Below are positions 8,449-16,343 of a DNA stretch of 64,000 bases, piece by piece (positions within the stretch are counted from its first letter, which is position 1; every line of letters starts with the position of its first letter). The position numbers were made by a program, and so were the translations under genes. The stretch lies in assembly GCA_014802265.1 (NCBI GenBank), contig JAAVCP010000023.1, forward strand, positions 1 to 64,000, in the 5' to 3' direction. Below the pieces are notes generated by a model. It saw nothing but the letters and a program-made list of their open reading frames with translations. It did not search any database and was not told where the DNA came from. The stretch is from Bacteroides sp. Lineage in GTDB: Bacteria; Bacteroidota; Bacteroidia; Bacteroidales; Muribaculaceae.

Positions 8449-9318
8449 ATGGAAAATAAAACTATACGATTGATATATCCTCAGTGGCAAGGTGCGAATA
8501 TTGCTCGTTGGCTACCTGATTTACCTCCCGAAGAGGCTTCGAGAGGTTATTACCTTGGTTCGATGTTACTTGAATTTCTTGCTCCGAAAACAGCGTGCGA
8601 AACTTTTAGAGTACCCGTATCTATTGATGTTTCAGAGAGAAACGAAAAAGACGGTGTATTAGACCGTGATATTCTTACACTACAAACCAAGGCAGCCCTC
8701 GATATTTTGAAGATCGCTAATCCTGATAAGGTTATAACTCTTGGTGGAGAGTGTTCGGTCAGTGTACCAGTGTTCTCATACCTGGCAGCTAAGTATGGCG
8801 ACGAGGTTGCTGTCATATGGATTGATGCCCATCCTGACATTACATTGCCGGGAGATGATTATAACGGCTATCATGCAATGGCTTTGACCGCAATCATGGG
8901 TAAAGGAGATAGAGCTATTATCAGGCAACTTCCCGCTAATATCTCAAAACGTATGGTCTGCCTTGCCGGATTGAGGGAATGTGAATATCCATATATTGAA
9001 AAGCGAGTCGAAGAACTGGGTTTATCTCATTTCTCACCGGCAGAACTGGCGAATGATAGTCGTCCGGTAATAGAATGGCTATATAAAAGCAACGCTTCCA
9101 AAGTCATGATCCATTTTGACATGGATGTAATGGATCCCTCAGATATTCTTGCGGCTGTGGCTGACGGTCCGGAAGGAGGTTTGAAACTCAAAGAGGTAGT
9201 CAGACTTATCAATGATATTGCCCGCGAAAAAGAGCTTGTGGCATTGACAATAGCTGAACCTATGCCACGTCTTGCAATACGTTTGAAAAAAATGCTTTCA
9301 GAGTTACCACTTTTGTAA
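8449..9318 (+). CDS. Arginase/agmatinase-family ureohydrolase
   Basis: This 289-residue protein has the three metal-site motifs of the ureohydrolase family: GGECSVS (in place of the usual GGDHS), IDAHPDI and HFDMDVMDP. Classical members use two Mn ions to hydrolyse arginine, agmatine or related guanidino compounds to urea. Two residues differ from the standard site: the first motif has Cys where His binds metal, and the usual His after DAxxD is not obvious (DITLPGD). Similar GG(N/E)CS variants exist in a poorly characterised subgroup, so the substrate should not be assumed. The gene stands alone, with 600 bp of decayed sequence upstream, and is followed 45 bp later by a hydrolase gene. Confidence 0.8.
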   Translation: MENKTIRLIYPQWQGANIARWLPDLPPEEASRGYYLGSMLLEFLAPKTACETFRVPVSIDVSERNEKDGVLDRDILTLQTKAALDILKIANPDKVITLGGECSVSVPVFSYLAAKYGDEVAVIWIDAHPDITLPGDDYNGYHAMALTAIMGKGDRAIIRQLPANISKRMVCLAGLRECEYPYIEKRVEELGLSHFSPAELANDSRPVIEWLYKSNASKVMIHFDMDVMDPSDILAAVADGPEGGLKLKEVVRLINDIAREKELVALTIAEPMPRLAIRLKKMLSELPLL

Positions 9319-9363
9319 ACACGTTCCATATCGGTGTATTAAATAGATTTGAAATAATTAAGA

Positions 9364-10455
9364 ATGAAACTCAAATCAGGACGAATAAAGATGATAACGA
9401 CAGTTATAATTTCAGTTTTGATTATTTTGGTTGTCGGTGTGGGTATGGTGATATGGTTACATCCGGCTTTTGGACGGTCGCCCCGTGGCGATCGCCTTGA
9501 ACGTATATCAGCGTCACCAAATTTCCGCAATGGTCAGTTTTTCAATCTTGAAGAAACGCCCGAAGTTACGTCTGACAAGGGATTGTTACGTGCTCTTTGG
9601 GATGCAGCATTTGTTCGTCCCGCCGACATGACACCTTCAGCACCACTCAAGACTATAAAATCTGACCTTAAAGTATTACCGTTGAATGACAACCGATTAA
9701 TATGGCTGGGGCATTCATCATATTTCATGACTTTAGCAGGAAAAAGGATATTAGTTGACCCCGTATTAACTTCCAAATTTCCAGTGTCGCTCATGATGAA
9801 ACCTTTTCCCGGAAGTGACATCTACACTCCATCTGACATTCCAGAAACAGATATTCTTATCATCACCCACGACCATTACGATCATCTTGATTATGCTACG
9901 ATAAGGGAGATAAAAGACCGTATAAAGTTGGTAATATGTCCGTTGGGGGTTGGAGAGCATCTGGAATACTGGGGAATAAACAAAGATAAGATACGGGAAC
10001 TTGACTGGTATCAGATAACGTCTGACACGCCGCTGAAAATAGAATGTCTTCCTGCCCGACATTTCTCAGGGCGACTCTTCAAGCGTAGAAACACACTGTG
10101 GGCATCATTTATGATTTCCCTACCGGATGGAACAACCGTGTATATCGGCGGTGACAGCGGATATGGAGAACATTATAAGGAGATTGCCCGACGCTATCCG
10201 ATAGTCAATTATGCTATTCTTGAAAATGGTCAGTATAACGAAGACTGGCGATACATTCACACGTTACCTTCACAGCAGGATTCAGTTATCCGAGACCTTG
10301 GTGCCCAGAATGTGGTTTCCGTCCATAATTCAAAATATGCGTTGGCTCGTCATCCATGGCATGAACCGATTGACAAAATCAGAGAGACTGCCGCAGCAGA
10401 TACAGCCTTTCACTTGGTTGACCTCATAATAGGTGAGTCGACAGAGCTGAAATAG
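9364..10455 (+). CDS. Membrane-anchored metallo-beta-lactamase-fold hydrolase (UlaG/NAPE-PLD-like)
   Basis: An N-terminal hydrophobic helix (about residues 10-30, ITTVIISVLIILVVGVGMVI) anchors the protein or serves as an uncleaved signal. The catalytic domain follows the UlaG/NAPE-PLD type: WLGHSSYFM, ILVDPVL, THDHYDHLD (the HxHxDH metal motif), ARHFSGR and GDSGYGEH. Members hydrolyse phosphodiesters or lactones with one or two Zn ions. At 363 residues it is of usual length for the long, membrane-attached form. It follows the ureohydrolase after 45 bp on the same strand and may be cotranscribed; no shared pathway is evident. Confidence 0.82.
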   Translation: MKLKSGRIKMITTVIISVLIILVVGVGMVIWLHPAFGRSPRGDRLERISASPNFRNGQFFNLEETPEVTSDKGLLRALWDAAFVRPADMTPSAPLKTIKSDLKVLPLNDNRLIWLGHSSYFMTLAGKRILVDPVLTSKFPVSLMMKPFPGSDIYTPSDIPETDILIITHDHYDHLDYATIREIKDRIKLVICPLGVGEHLEYWGINKDKIRELDWYQITSDTPLKIECLPARHFSGRLFKRRNTLWASFMISLPDGTTVYIGGDSGYGEHYKEIARRYPIVNYAILENGQYNEDWRYIHTLPSQQDSVIRDLGAQNVVSVHNSKYALARHPWHEPIDKIRETAAADTAFHLVDLIIGESTELK

Positions 10456-10560
10456 TATTTTGATCTATGACTGATCTATACCATATTGTCTGTTATATAA
10501 ATATTTTCCATGATTCTATCTAAGTCATAATACATTATACATATAAACTCACAAGACATA

Positions 10561-12048
10561 ATGAATGATATAAAAAAGAACTTTATAGCAGCTGTTGTAA
10601 TGCTTCTGCCTTTGGTAGCCCTTGGAGGAAGTCCTAAAAGAGGTATTTGCTGGGAAGAGGGTAAGGTAAATCTCAACGAGCATCATGCTTCTTTGTTAGC
10701 ACCCGGTGTGGCATGGGTATATAACTGGGGATCTTACCCTGCAAATCCCGAAGTATATTCCGATCTCTTTTGCTTTGTTCCGATGGCTTGGAACGGCGAA
10801 TATGATGCGGCAGCCATACGCTCATGGCTGGTTGCTCATCCAGAGACACGCTATCTTTTGGGTTTCAACGAACCTAATTTTGCTGATCAGGCAAAAATGA
10901 CTCCATCGCAGGCAGCTGCCGCATGGCCCGGTCTTGAGGCTATAGCCGAAGAGTTTGAAATTAAACTTGTAGCTCCTGCCCTTAATTTTTCAGGCTCACA
11001 GGTAGGAGGAAAAGTGTGGGGAATATATGAATGGTATGATGAATTTTTCAGGCTATATCCTGAGGCACATGTAGACTGCCTTGCGTTGCATTGCTACATG
11101 AACTGGTATACTGCCACAACCTGGTTTGCAACGGAATATATCTATAAAGACCTCTACACCCCTACTAATGAGAACTTCGGTAAATACCCTAATCTGGTAA
11201 AATTTCTTGATGATTTTAAGGATGCCAACGGTCATTTCCCGCGTATGATGCTTACTGAATTCTGTGGCTGGGAATATGACTATCTTCCTGACGTATATTT
11301 CCAGATAGACCAAATGACACAGAAGGTGCAGAAACTTGAGCAAAGCGATATGATTGAAGGATATGCATGGTTTATAGGCAACTCTAACGACGGAGCATCA
11401 GCTTTCCCCTATATGAGTGTTTTTCAGGACAACAGTGCCACCAGCCAATTGTCTGAATTGGGGAATGCGTATGTAAACATGTCGGCATTCGACAACTCGC
11501 GCTATTATATGCCCGGTGAAACAATAATGGCAAAAGACTATATAAATGCCACCACAGATAATGAGCAGGTTAAGGTTCGCACCAACAGTGAAATCTCATC
11601 TTCGATTCCACTGCAAATTGAGATTCCCCGAAAAGGTGCGAGTGAATATTTAATTAATGTGCCCATAAATGGGACTTATTCGTTTACTGTTCATTACAAG
11701 ACCAATGACAATTCTACATTATCACTCGATGTTGATTCAATAAAAAACAGTGAGGTAAATATCAGCGATAGTAACGGAAACTGGACTGACCTTTCCATTA
11801 TAACCGAACTGTCCTCAGGGCAACATACTATAAAAATATATAATTCAGGTTCAGCGTCAGTTATTATTAACGCATTAAACTTCACATTATCCAGCGGAAT
11901 AGATACCGTTCTTACAGATGATAAGATCAATGTGGAAATATTTAATATGCAAGGTCTAAGCATTGGAAATCCGGTTTTAGATAATTTAGAACCCGGAATC
12001 TATATTGTCAAAAAAGCTAATGGGGAACTAATTAAAATTTTAAAATAA
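10561..12048 (+). CDS. Secreted GH128-like (Asl1/Glyco_hydro_cc) glycoside hydrolase with sorting tail
   Basis: A signal peptide (KNFIAAVVMLLPLVALGG) is followed by a TIM-barrel domain of the glycosyl-hydrolase-catalytic-core type (about 25-290): KRGICWEEG, WVYNWGSYP, LGFNEPNF with the probable acid/base Glu, CLALHCYMNWY and MLTEFCGWEY with the probable nucleophile Glu. GH128 enzymes cut beta-1,3-glucans. A beta-sandwich resembling CBM6-type modules follows (about 305-440), and the C-terminus (FNMQGL, then LEPGIYIVKKANG) matches T9SS-type sorting tails. It is expected at the cell surface or outside, degrading dietary or fungal glucan. A strong terminator follows directly. Confidence 0.82.
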   Translation: MNDIKKNFIAAVVMLLPLVALGGSPKRGICWEEGKVNLNEHHASLLAPGVAWVYNWGSYPANPEVYSDLFCFVPMAWNGEYDAAAIRSWLVAHPETRYLLGFNEPNFADQAKMTPSQAAAAWPGLEAIAEEFEIKLVAPALNFSGSQVGGKVWGIYEWYDEFFRLYPEAHVDCLALHCYMNWYTATTWFATEYIYKDLYTPTNENFGKYPNLVKFLDDFKDANGHFPRMMLTEFCGWEYDYLPDVYFQIDQMTQKVQKLEQSDMIEGYAWFIGNSNDGASAFPYMSVFQDNSATSQLSELGNAYVNMSAFDNSRYYMPGETIMAKDYINATTDNEQVKVRTNSEISSSIPLQIEIPRKGASEYLINVPINGTYSFTVHYKTNDNSTLSLDVDSIKNSEVNISDSNGNWTDLSIITELSSGQHTIKIYNSGSASVIINALNFTLSSGIDTVLTDDKINVEIFNMQGLSIGNPVLDNLEPGIYIVKKANGELIKILK

Positions 12049-12081
12049 GGGTATATCAAAATTCGGGATTTTGATATACCC
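12049..12081. terminator. Bidirectional terminator
   Basis: Perfect 14-bp stem: GGGTATATCAAAAT (12049-12062) and ATTTTGATATACCC (12068-12081), with loop TCGGG. It lies directly after the glucanase stop and between converging genes, so it can serve both strands. Confidence 0.75.
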
Positions 12082-12102
12082 CATTACTTAATAAATTATA
12101 AT

Positions 12103-12591
12103 TTACTTTACATGATAGACTTTGCTTACAATTTTCCAATCAGTTCTATCTTTTACTAATGTAAACATATCGGAAAACTCAGCGTTACCGAATTTTGATT
12201 CGATTCTTACCATTGCAACATCTCCAGCAACGCTGCACGCAGAAATCTCGTATGTTGCATTGTGTGGACCCGTTTGGTCATAATAATCATACAAAGCCTG
12301 AATAGGTATCATAATAAGACTATCGCTTTCAGTATATGACATTGTTGCAGCTGGGGCAAACCCTCGCATGGCTATTTTACTGTCACCCTTAATGGCAGCC
12401 TCAGTATAGAAATTCAGTGCTTTCTCTATTCCCGCACGTTCTTCCGGCGTACAGGTCATGGAGTTGCATAGCTTGGCAGAGTTACACCTCTTTTCACAAT
12501 CAGTAGGATTATTATCACATTTTGATCCTCCACAACATGATGAAACCGAGAATGTAATAAAGAGAGATGCAAGAACCTGTATTTTTTTCAT
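12103..12591 (-). CDS. NTF2-like lipoprotein
   Basis: The N-terminus (MKKIQVLASLFITFSVSSC) has a lipobox ending in Cys19, predicting a lipoprotein. A cysteine-rich stretch follows (CGGSKCDNN, CEKRCNSAKLC), and then an NTF2/SnoaL-like domain of about 120 residues (GIEKALNFYTEAAIKGD, MRGFAPAATMSY, VAMVRIESKFG, FTLVKDRTDWKIVSKVYHV). Such domains bind small hydrophobic ligands, and many have no known activity. It is the third gene of the operon controlled from the HxlR intergenic region, 12 bp after the flavodoxin gene. The NTF2 fold matches that of the first gene of the operon. Confidence 0.75.
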   Translation of the reverse strand: MKKIQVLASLFITFSVSSCCGGSKCDNNPTDCEKRCNSAKLCNSMTCTPEERAGIEKALNFYTEAAIKGDSKIAMRGFAPAATMSYTESDSLIMIPIQALYDYYDQTGPHNATYEISACSVAGDVAMVRIESKFGNAEFSDMFTLVKDRTDWKIVSKVYHVK

Positions 12592-12603
12592 AACGCCAAC
12601 GCA

Positions 12604-13143
12604 TTAGAATTTCTCAGCTAATGCAGCAGCCTGCATGCAGCCATCTGTCTTATAAATATCGCCTTCTACGAATACTCCGGGCACAAGCACCTCTCCAACA
12701 ATATCCCATTTCAGAAGTGCAGCTGTACGCTCCATAGGAATCCTGACACCGTCCATCACAGTAGGATCATGTTCTTCACAGCAACAAATCAATCCCATCT
12801 TTTTCCCCGATATTGGCTTTTCAGCTACACAGAATGAGAACACACGGTCAATTACACCCTTTATTTGGGCAGGAATTGAATACCAATAAACCGGCATTGC
12901 ATAAACAATAGCATCTGCATCAAGGATATGAGGCGCAATGATATTGAAATCATCATCAAATGAACATGCTTTACCAGTCTTGAAGCAAGTCATACAGGCA
13001 TGGCAACCGCCTATCTTCATCATTGCGGCATCAAAACGTACTACTTCATGACCTTTTGCTTCAGCAGCTTTGATGAAAGCGTCAACCATGGCAAACGTAT
13101 TACCGTTCTTGCGCGGACTGCCAGTTATAACTGTTATTTTCAT
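12604..13143 (-). CDS. Flavodoxin-fold NAD(P)H-dependent FMN reductase-like protein
   Basis: The start MKITVITGSPRKNGNT is the phosphate-binding loop of the flavodoxin-like NADPH-dependent FMN reductase family. Four cysteines follow in GGCHACMTCFKTGKAC (C47, C50, C53, C60), a pattern seen in iron-sulfur flavoproteins and related quinone or azo reductases. AIVYAMPVYWYSIPAQIKGV is the second FMN-contact strand and loop. The product is predicted to be a cytoplasmic FMN-dependent reductase of quinones, nitro compounds or disulfides. Its start overlaps the preceding stop (ATGA), and the operon diverges from an HxlR regulator, a common arrangement for electrophile-responsive reductases. Confidence 0.85.
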   Translation of the reverse strand: MKITVITGSPRKNGNTFAMVDAFIKAAEAKGHEVVRFDAAMMKIGGCHACMTCFKTGKACSFDDDFNIIAPHILDADAIVYAMPVYWYSIPAQIKGVIDRVFSFCVAEKPISGKKMGLICCCEEHDPTVMDGVRIPMERTAALLKWDIVGEVLVPGVFVEGDIYKTDGCMQAAALAEKF

Positions 13144-13523
13144 TTCTTAATGGTGTTTGAATTCTGATTATAGGCTTTTGCAACACACTTCCATTCTCCT
13201 TCTATCTTAAGGAGAAGAAGGAAATCAGTAAAGTCAATACTGCCACCCCACCCTTCTTCAAGCACACGCACCACTGCTACTGTCTCTTCAACGGCAAGCA
13301 CATCTATACGTGCCTTGAAATTAGGATCTGCGCCAACAGTATCTACATTTGTGTAAAATTGTTCAATTGAGCCGTGTTCCATAGCCCCGTTCAGAATACC
13401 AAACAGCACAGCATCATCTGTGAAAAGTTTTTTCGCATGCTCACTGTTACCCTCGGCAACACTTTTTACAAATAACTCGGCAGCTTTTGCCACAGCCTCG
13501 TATTCCTGAATTTTATCTCTCAT
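13140..13523 (-). CDS. NTF2-like (lumazine-binding-type) protein, first gene of the HxlR-linked operon
   Basis: I take the ATG at 13523 (MRDKIQEYEAV) as start, giving 127 residues; a longer frame begins with TTG at 13559, but that codon lies inside the -7 promoter box. The protein has an NTF2/SnoaL fold of the putative lumazine-binding type: VAKAAELFVKSVAEGN, LFTDDAVLFGILNG, VAVVRVLEEGWGG, FLLLLKIEGEWKCVAKAY. It is cytoplasmic, without signal peptide. It overlaps the flavodoxin gene by the ATGA arrangement, so the two are probably translated together. A ligand-binding or protective role is possible; no enzyme motif is visible. Confidence 0.75.
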   Translation of the reverse strand: MRDKIQEYEAVAKAAELFVKSVAEGNSEHAKKLFTDDAVLFGILNGAMEHGSIEQFYTNVDTVGADPNFKARIDVLAVEETVAVVRVLEEGWGGSIDFTDFLLLLKIEGEWKCVAKAYNQNSNTIKK

Positions 13524-13556
13524 ATATTTTATAGGTATTATGTTATAATCTGACTG

Positions 13557-13587
13557 CAAAATTACAATGGTATATCATATTAGTCAA
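13557..13587 (-). promoter_or_regulatory. Promoter of the NTF2-flavodoxin operon
   Basis: On the minus strand TTG (13585-13587), 20-nt spacer, TAATTTTG (13557-13564). This exactly fits the Bacteroidetes consensus. Its -33 box abuts the palindrome at 13588. Confidence 0.7.
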
Positions 13588-13628
13588 GTACCGAAAAATT
13601 TTTCGATATACGAAAAATTTTTCGGTAC
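13588..13628. promoter_or_regulatory. Nested palindromic operator between hxlR and the reductase operon
   Basis: Two 18-bp arms, GTACCGAAAAATTTTTCG and its exact reverse complement, flank the 5-nt centre ATATA. Each arm itself contains the perfect 14-bp palindrome CGAAAAATTTTTCG. The element therefore offers two identical dyad sites about two helical turns apart. It touches the -33 box of the leftward promoter and occupies the -33 region of the rightward one, the place expected for an HxlR-family dimer. Confidence 0.75.
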
Positions 13629-13650
13629 TATAATATTGAATAATATTGAC

Positions 13651-13658
13651 TAATTTTG
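13651..13658 (+). promoter_or_regulatory. -7 box of the hxlR promoter
   Basis: TAATTTTG fits TAnnTTTG and lies 18 bp before the hxlR ATG. No good TTG is found at the -33 distance, which instead falls in the end of the palindrome, suggesting regulator-dependent or autoregulated use. Confidence 0.55.
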
Positions 13659-13675
13659 CAGTAAAATTATTTGTT

Positions 13676-14056
13676 ATGGCATACGAAAAGAAAATACCTG
13701 TTGATCTCGATTGTCCCCTACGACTGACAATGAGTCTTATAGAATCAAAATGGAAATCCTGTATTCTTGACGAGTTACGCTCGGGTGAAAGTCTACGCCC
13801 GAGCGAGATACATAAGTGTCTGCCTGAGGCAGCTCCCCGCGTACTTGATATCCAGCTTAAAGAGATGGTTGAAGACGGTTTGGTAGTCAAAATTATATAT
13901 CCCGAACTCCCCCCACGTTCTGAATACACGATTACTGACTTAGGGAAATCCCTCCTCCCTATTATTGATGCCATGTTGAAATGGGGTGTCGATCACATGG
14001 ACCTATTTATCAGAAAGTATGGCAAGATAAGTAAGAGAAAGGAAGTGATCCTATAA
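13676..14056 (+). CDS. HxlR-family transcriptional regulator
   Basis: This 126-residue winged-helix protein has the HxlR hallmarks: CPLRLTMSLIESKWKSCIL, then SLRPSEIHKCLP, VLDIQLKEMVEDGLV and the wing VKIIYPELPPRSEYTITDLGKSL. The N-terminal Cys before the first helix is at the position used for redox or electrophile sensing in HypR/YodB relatives. I use ATG 13676 rather than the upstream TTG at 13646, which precedes the -7 box. It is transcribed divergently from the flavodoxin/NTF2-like operon and very probably controls it and itself through the palindrome at 13588-13628. Confidence 0.88.
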   Translation: MAYEKKIPVDLDCPLRLTMSLIESKWKSCILDELRSGESLRPSEIHKCLPEAAPRVLDIQLKEMVEDGLVVKIIYPELPPRSEYTITDLGKSLLPIIDAMLKWGVDHMDLFIRKYGKISKRKEVIL

Positions 14057-14161
14057 ATTATATGCAAAGGTACAGATATTCCTGACTTCATGAAGATATT
14101 CAGTGCCATTATATGTTTCAGAGTAGTATTATAAAGAATTATAACTAAAAATTTCATACCT

Positions 14162-15124
14162 ATGCGAAAAGAAAAAATATCCTTGTGGGGCTACATCGAC
14201 AAGACTGGGAAATACATTATTACCCCCCGGTTTGATGATGCCTTTAACTTTCATGAAGGACTTGCTGTAGTGAGAAAAGACTATCTGTTCGGCTACATAG
14301 ATATGACTGGAAAATATATTATTGAACCACAATACCAGTATGCCGGCAGTTTCATTGATGGTATTGCCCTCGTTATGGCAGACGACAAATGGGGCTTCAT
14401 CAACCGGACAGGTGAATACGTAATAAGTCCCCAATTTGACAAGGCGACCGAATTTCATGATGACATAGCAATGGTGATTGTAAATGGAAAATATGGATAT
14501 ATCGACAAAACAGGTGCCTACATTGTGAAGCCTAAATTTGATGTAGGGGGAATTTTTCACGAAGGACTCACATGGGTACAGACGGATAATAAATATGGTT
14601 TTATTGATACTTCAGGTAACTATGCTATCTGTCCTAAGTTTGAATTTGTACGCGACTTTGCTGACGGACTTGCAGCCGCCAGGAAAGCTCTTAAATTTGG
14701 GTATATTGACAAAATGGGAGAATTTGTTATTCCTCCTGTTTTCAAAGTTGCAGAGAACTTCAAAAACGGTATAGCATGTGTGATTACAGATTTAGATCCC
14801 ATCTATATTGACAAAACAGGTACCCCGGTCAATCCTTCAACTGCTTACCTTGACAGAGGTTCATTTAAGGAAGGTCTCTTACCGGCAAAAGATGGCGACA
14901 AATATGGGTTTATAAATGATAGTGGTGAATTTATAATCAAACCCTCTTTCTTTATTGCAGAACCTTTTTGTGAAGGATTGGCAAGAGTTAAAACTGGGGT
15001 TACATCTAAATGGGGTTATATCAATAAAGCCGGAGAATCTGCTTTCAAAGCTAAGTTTAATGAGGCGGAAGACTTCTGCGATGGCATTGCGCGTGTAATG
15101 GTGAAAATTGATCCGCTATTGTAA
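14162..15124 (+). CDS. WG-repeat (KWG) protein
   Basis: The whole 320-residue protein consists of nine tandem WG repeats of about 33-36 residues, each of the form (W/Y/F)GYIDKTGKYII.P.FD.A..F.EGLA.V. The first starts at residue 9 (WGYIDKTGKYIITPRF) and the last near 285 (WGYINKAGESAF). Repeat 7 is degenerate (PIYIDKTGTPVNPS). WG repeats form a beta-sheet-rich solenoid or propeller used for protein binding; their role in bacteria is largely unknown. There is no signal peptide, so the protein is predicted cytoplasmic. It stands alone between hxlR and the nuclease gene. Confidence 0.85.
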   Translation: MRKEKISLWGYIDKTGKYIITPRFDDAFNFHEGLAVVRKDYLFGYIDMTGKYIIEPQYQYAGSFIDGIALVMADDKWGFINRTGEYVISPQFDKATEFHDDIAMVIVNGKYGYIDKTGAYIVKPKFDVGGIFHEGLTWVQTDNKYGFIDTSGNYAICPKFEFVRDFADGLAAARKALKFGYIDKMGEFVIPPVFKVAENFKNGIACVITDLDPIYIDKTGTPVNPSTAYLDRGSFKEGLLPAKDGDKYGFINDSGEFIIKPSFFIAEPFCEGLARVKTGVTSKWGYINKAGESAFKAKFNEAEDFCDGIARVMVKIDPLL

Positions 15125-15205
15125 TTAATGGAATTAATAATCTTTCCTATTTGTACTTCTATTTGACAGTATAAGAATTATAAATCCGTTTTTATTGTCA
15201 TTTAG

Positions 15206-15236
15206 TTGGTAATTATCTTTTTATGCATTATCTTTA
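15206..15236 (+). promoter_or_regulatory. Promoter of the Rpn-like gene
   Basis: TTG (15206-15208), 20-nt spacer, TATCTTTA (15229-15236); seven of eight -7 bases fit TAnnTTTG. It lies 24 bp before the ATG. Confidence 0.5.
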
Positions 15237-15259
15237 TAATGAATTAATCGCATTTAACT

Positions 15260-16213
15260 ATGAGCAGAAAAGATCACCGCTCCCAGGGCAAATATATTAT
15301 TCCACGTATAGATTCAGGATTTAAGATTTTATTTGGTACTGAAGATACCAAAGATATCTTAATCGGATTTCTAAATGATCTTCTCGAGATTAACGAGACT
15401 GATCCAATTGAAGACATTGAGTTTATTGACAAAGAAAAACCAGCTACCAAAAATATAGAGCGGGAGTCGATATACGATATTCATTGTAAGACAACATGTA
15501 ACAAGCGTTTCATTGTTGAAATGCAAAATTTTCCACAGCCATATTTCCTGGACAGATCAATATTCTATGCTGCCAGAGCTATATGTGAGCAAGCTAAGCG
15601 TGGTAAATGGCCATACAGCTATATGCCGGTATATGGAGTGTTTATTTGTGATTTTGCCATTCCGGGGAATGAGGGAGAAGTCAGAATAGATGCCGATATA
15701 AGGATTAAGAAAAGTAAAAAGCCACTTACTGACAAATTAAATTTAATATATGTGCAGTTATCGGAATTCAAGAAAAAGAATCCAGAGGCATGTGTTAATG
15801 ATTTTGAAAGATGGGTCTATTTATTAAAATATCTTGAGACTATGAGTACAATACCATTTGCCGGAATGAAAGAGGCATTCCGTAGAGTTGAGAATGTTGG
15901 AAGAGTTGAAAATCTTAAGGGGGATGACCTTGTACGCTATGAACATGATCTAAAAGCTTACAGGGATTATCATGCTCAATTGTTGTATGCCTCAACAGAA
16001 GGATTAAATCAGGGCATTACCAAAGGTATGGCAAAAGGTATAGAAGAAGGTATGGCTAAGGGGATGGCTAAGGGGATGGCACAAGGCAAAGCAGAAATAA
16101 TCAGGACCTTAATTGATTCCGGATTAACTATCTCGGAGATCGCTGTAAGATTACGTATTTCACAATCTGATATTGAAAACTTACTCAGTATCACCCCACC
16201 CCTCAATAATTAA
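15260..16213 (+). CDS. Rpn/PD-(D/E)XK transposase-family nuclease
   Basis: This 317-residue protein belongs to the PD-(D/E)XK nuclease family annotated as Rpn recombination-promoting nuclease or PDDEXK_2 transposase. Seen motifs are DSGFKILFG at the start, ESIYDIHCKT with the catalytic Asp, FIVEMQNFPQPYF with the E-x-Q metal site, and DRSIFYAARA. The C-terminal part has a repeated glycine-lysine helix (KGMAKG, EEGMAKG units) followed by a small helix-turn-helix-like end (TISEIAVRLRISQSDIENLL). Such genes are frequent, often multicopy, in Bacteroidales. They are single-ORF elements without terminal repeats and are thought to act as DNA nucleases; mobility is unproven. Confidence 0.82.
   Translation: MSRKDHRSQGKYIIPRIDSGFKILFGTEDTKDILIGFLNDLLEINETDPIEDIEFIDKEKPATKNIERESIYDIHCKTTCNKRFIVEMQNFPQPYFLDRSIFYAARAICEQAKRGKWPYSYMPVYGVFICDFAIPGNEGEVRIDADIRIKKSKKPLTDKLNLIYVQLSEFKKKNPEACVNDFERWVYLLKYLETMSTIPFAGMKEAFRRVENVGRVENLKGDDLVRYEHDLKAYRDYHAQLLYASTEGLNQGITKGMAKGIEEGMAKGMAKGMAQGKAEIIRTLIDSGLTISEIAVRLRISQSDIENLLSITPPLNN
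16025..16096 (+). repeat. 12-bp tandem repeat inside the Rpn-like gene
   Basis: Six 12-bp units of the type GGTATGGCTAAG encode the repeated G-M-A-K motif. Units 3 to 5 differ from each other at only a few positions. Being a multiple of three, copy changes would keep the frame and only lengthen the linker helix. Confidence 0.7.
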
Positions 16214-16270
16214 AGATTTACCAGTTTTATAAGTAGTGAATTACCAATAATTTCCTGCATAATTATCATA

Positions 16271-16312
16271 AATCAACTTCCATGACACGAAACAGTATCA
16301 TGGAGGTTGATT
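16271..16312. terminator. Hairpin, probable terminator
   Basis: Arms AATCAACTTCCATGA (16271-16285) and TCATGGAGGTTGATT (16298-16312) pair over 15 positions with one G-T wobble, with a 12-nt loop. A short A-rich run, but no clear T run, follows on the plus strand. It separates the Rpn-like gene from the converging minus-strand genes. Confidence 0.5.
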
Positions 16313-16343
16313 CAAAAAAGAAGTATGTGAAGTTATAACTTTA

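Noticed and set aside
13140-13559. Longer NTF2-like frame starting at TTG 13559
   Set aside because: The TTG overlaps the -7 promoter box, so it would not be in the transcript; ATG 13523 is used.
15260-16213. Insertion sequence around the Rpn-like transposase-family gene
   Set aside because: No terminal inverted repeats or target-site duplications were found, and the hairpin at 16271-16312 has no counterpart upstream.
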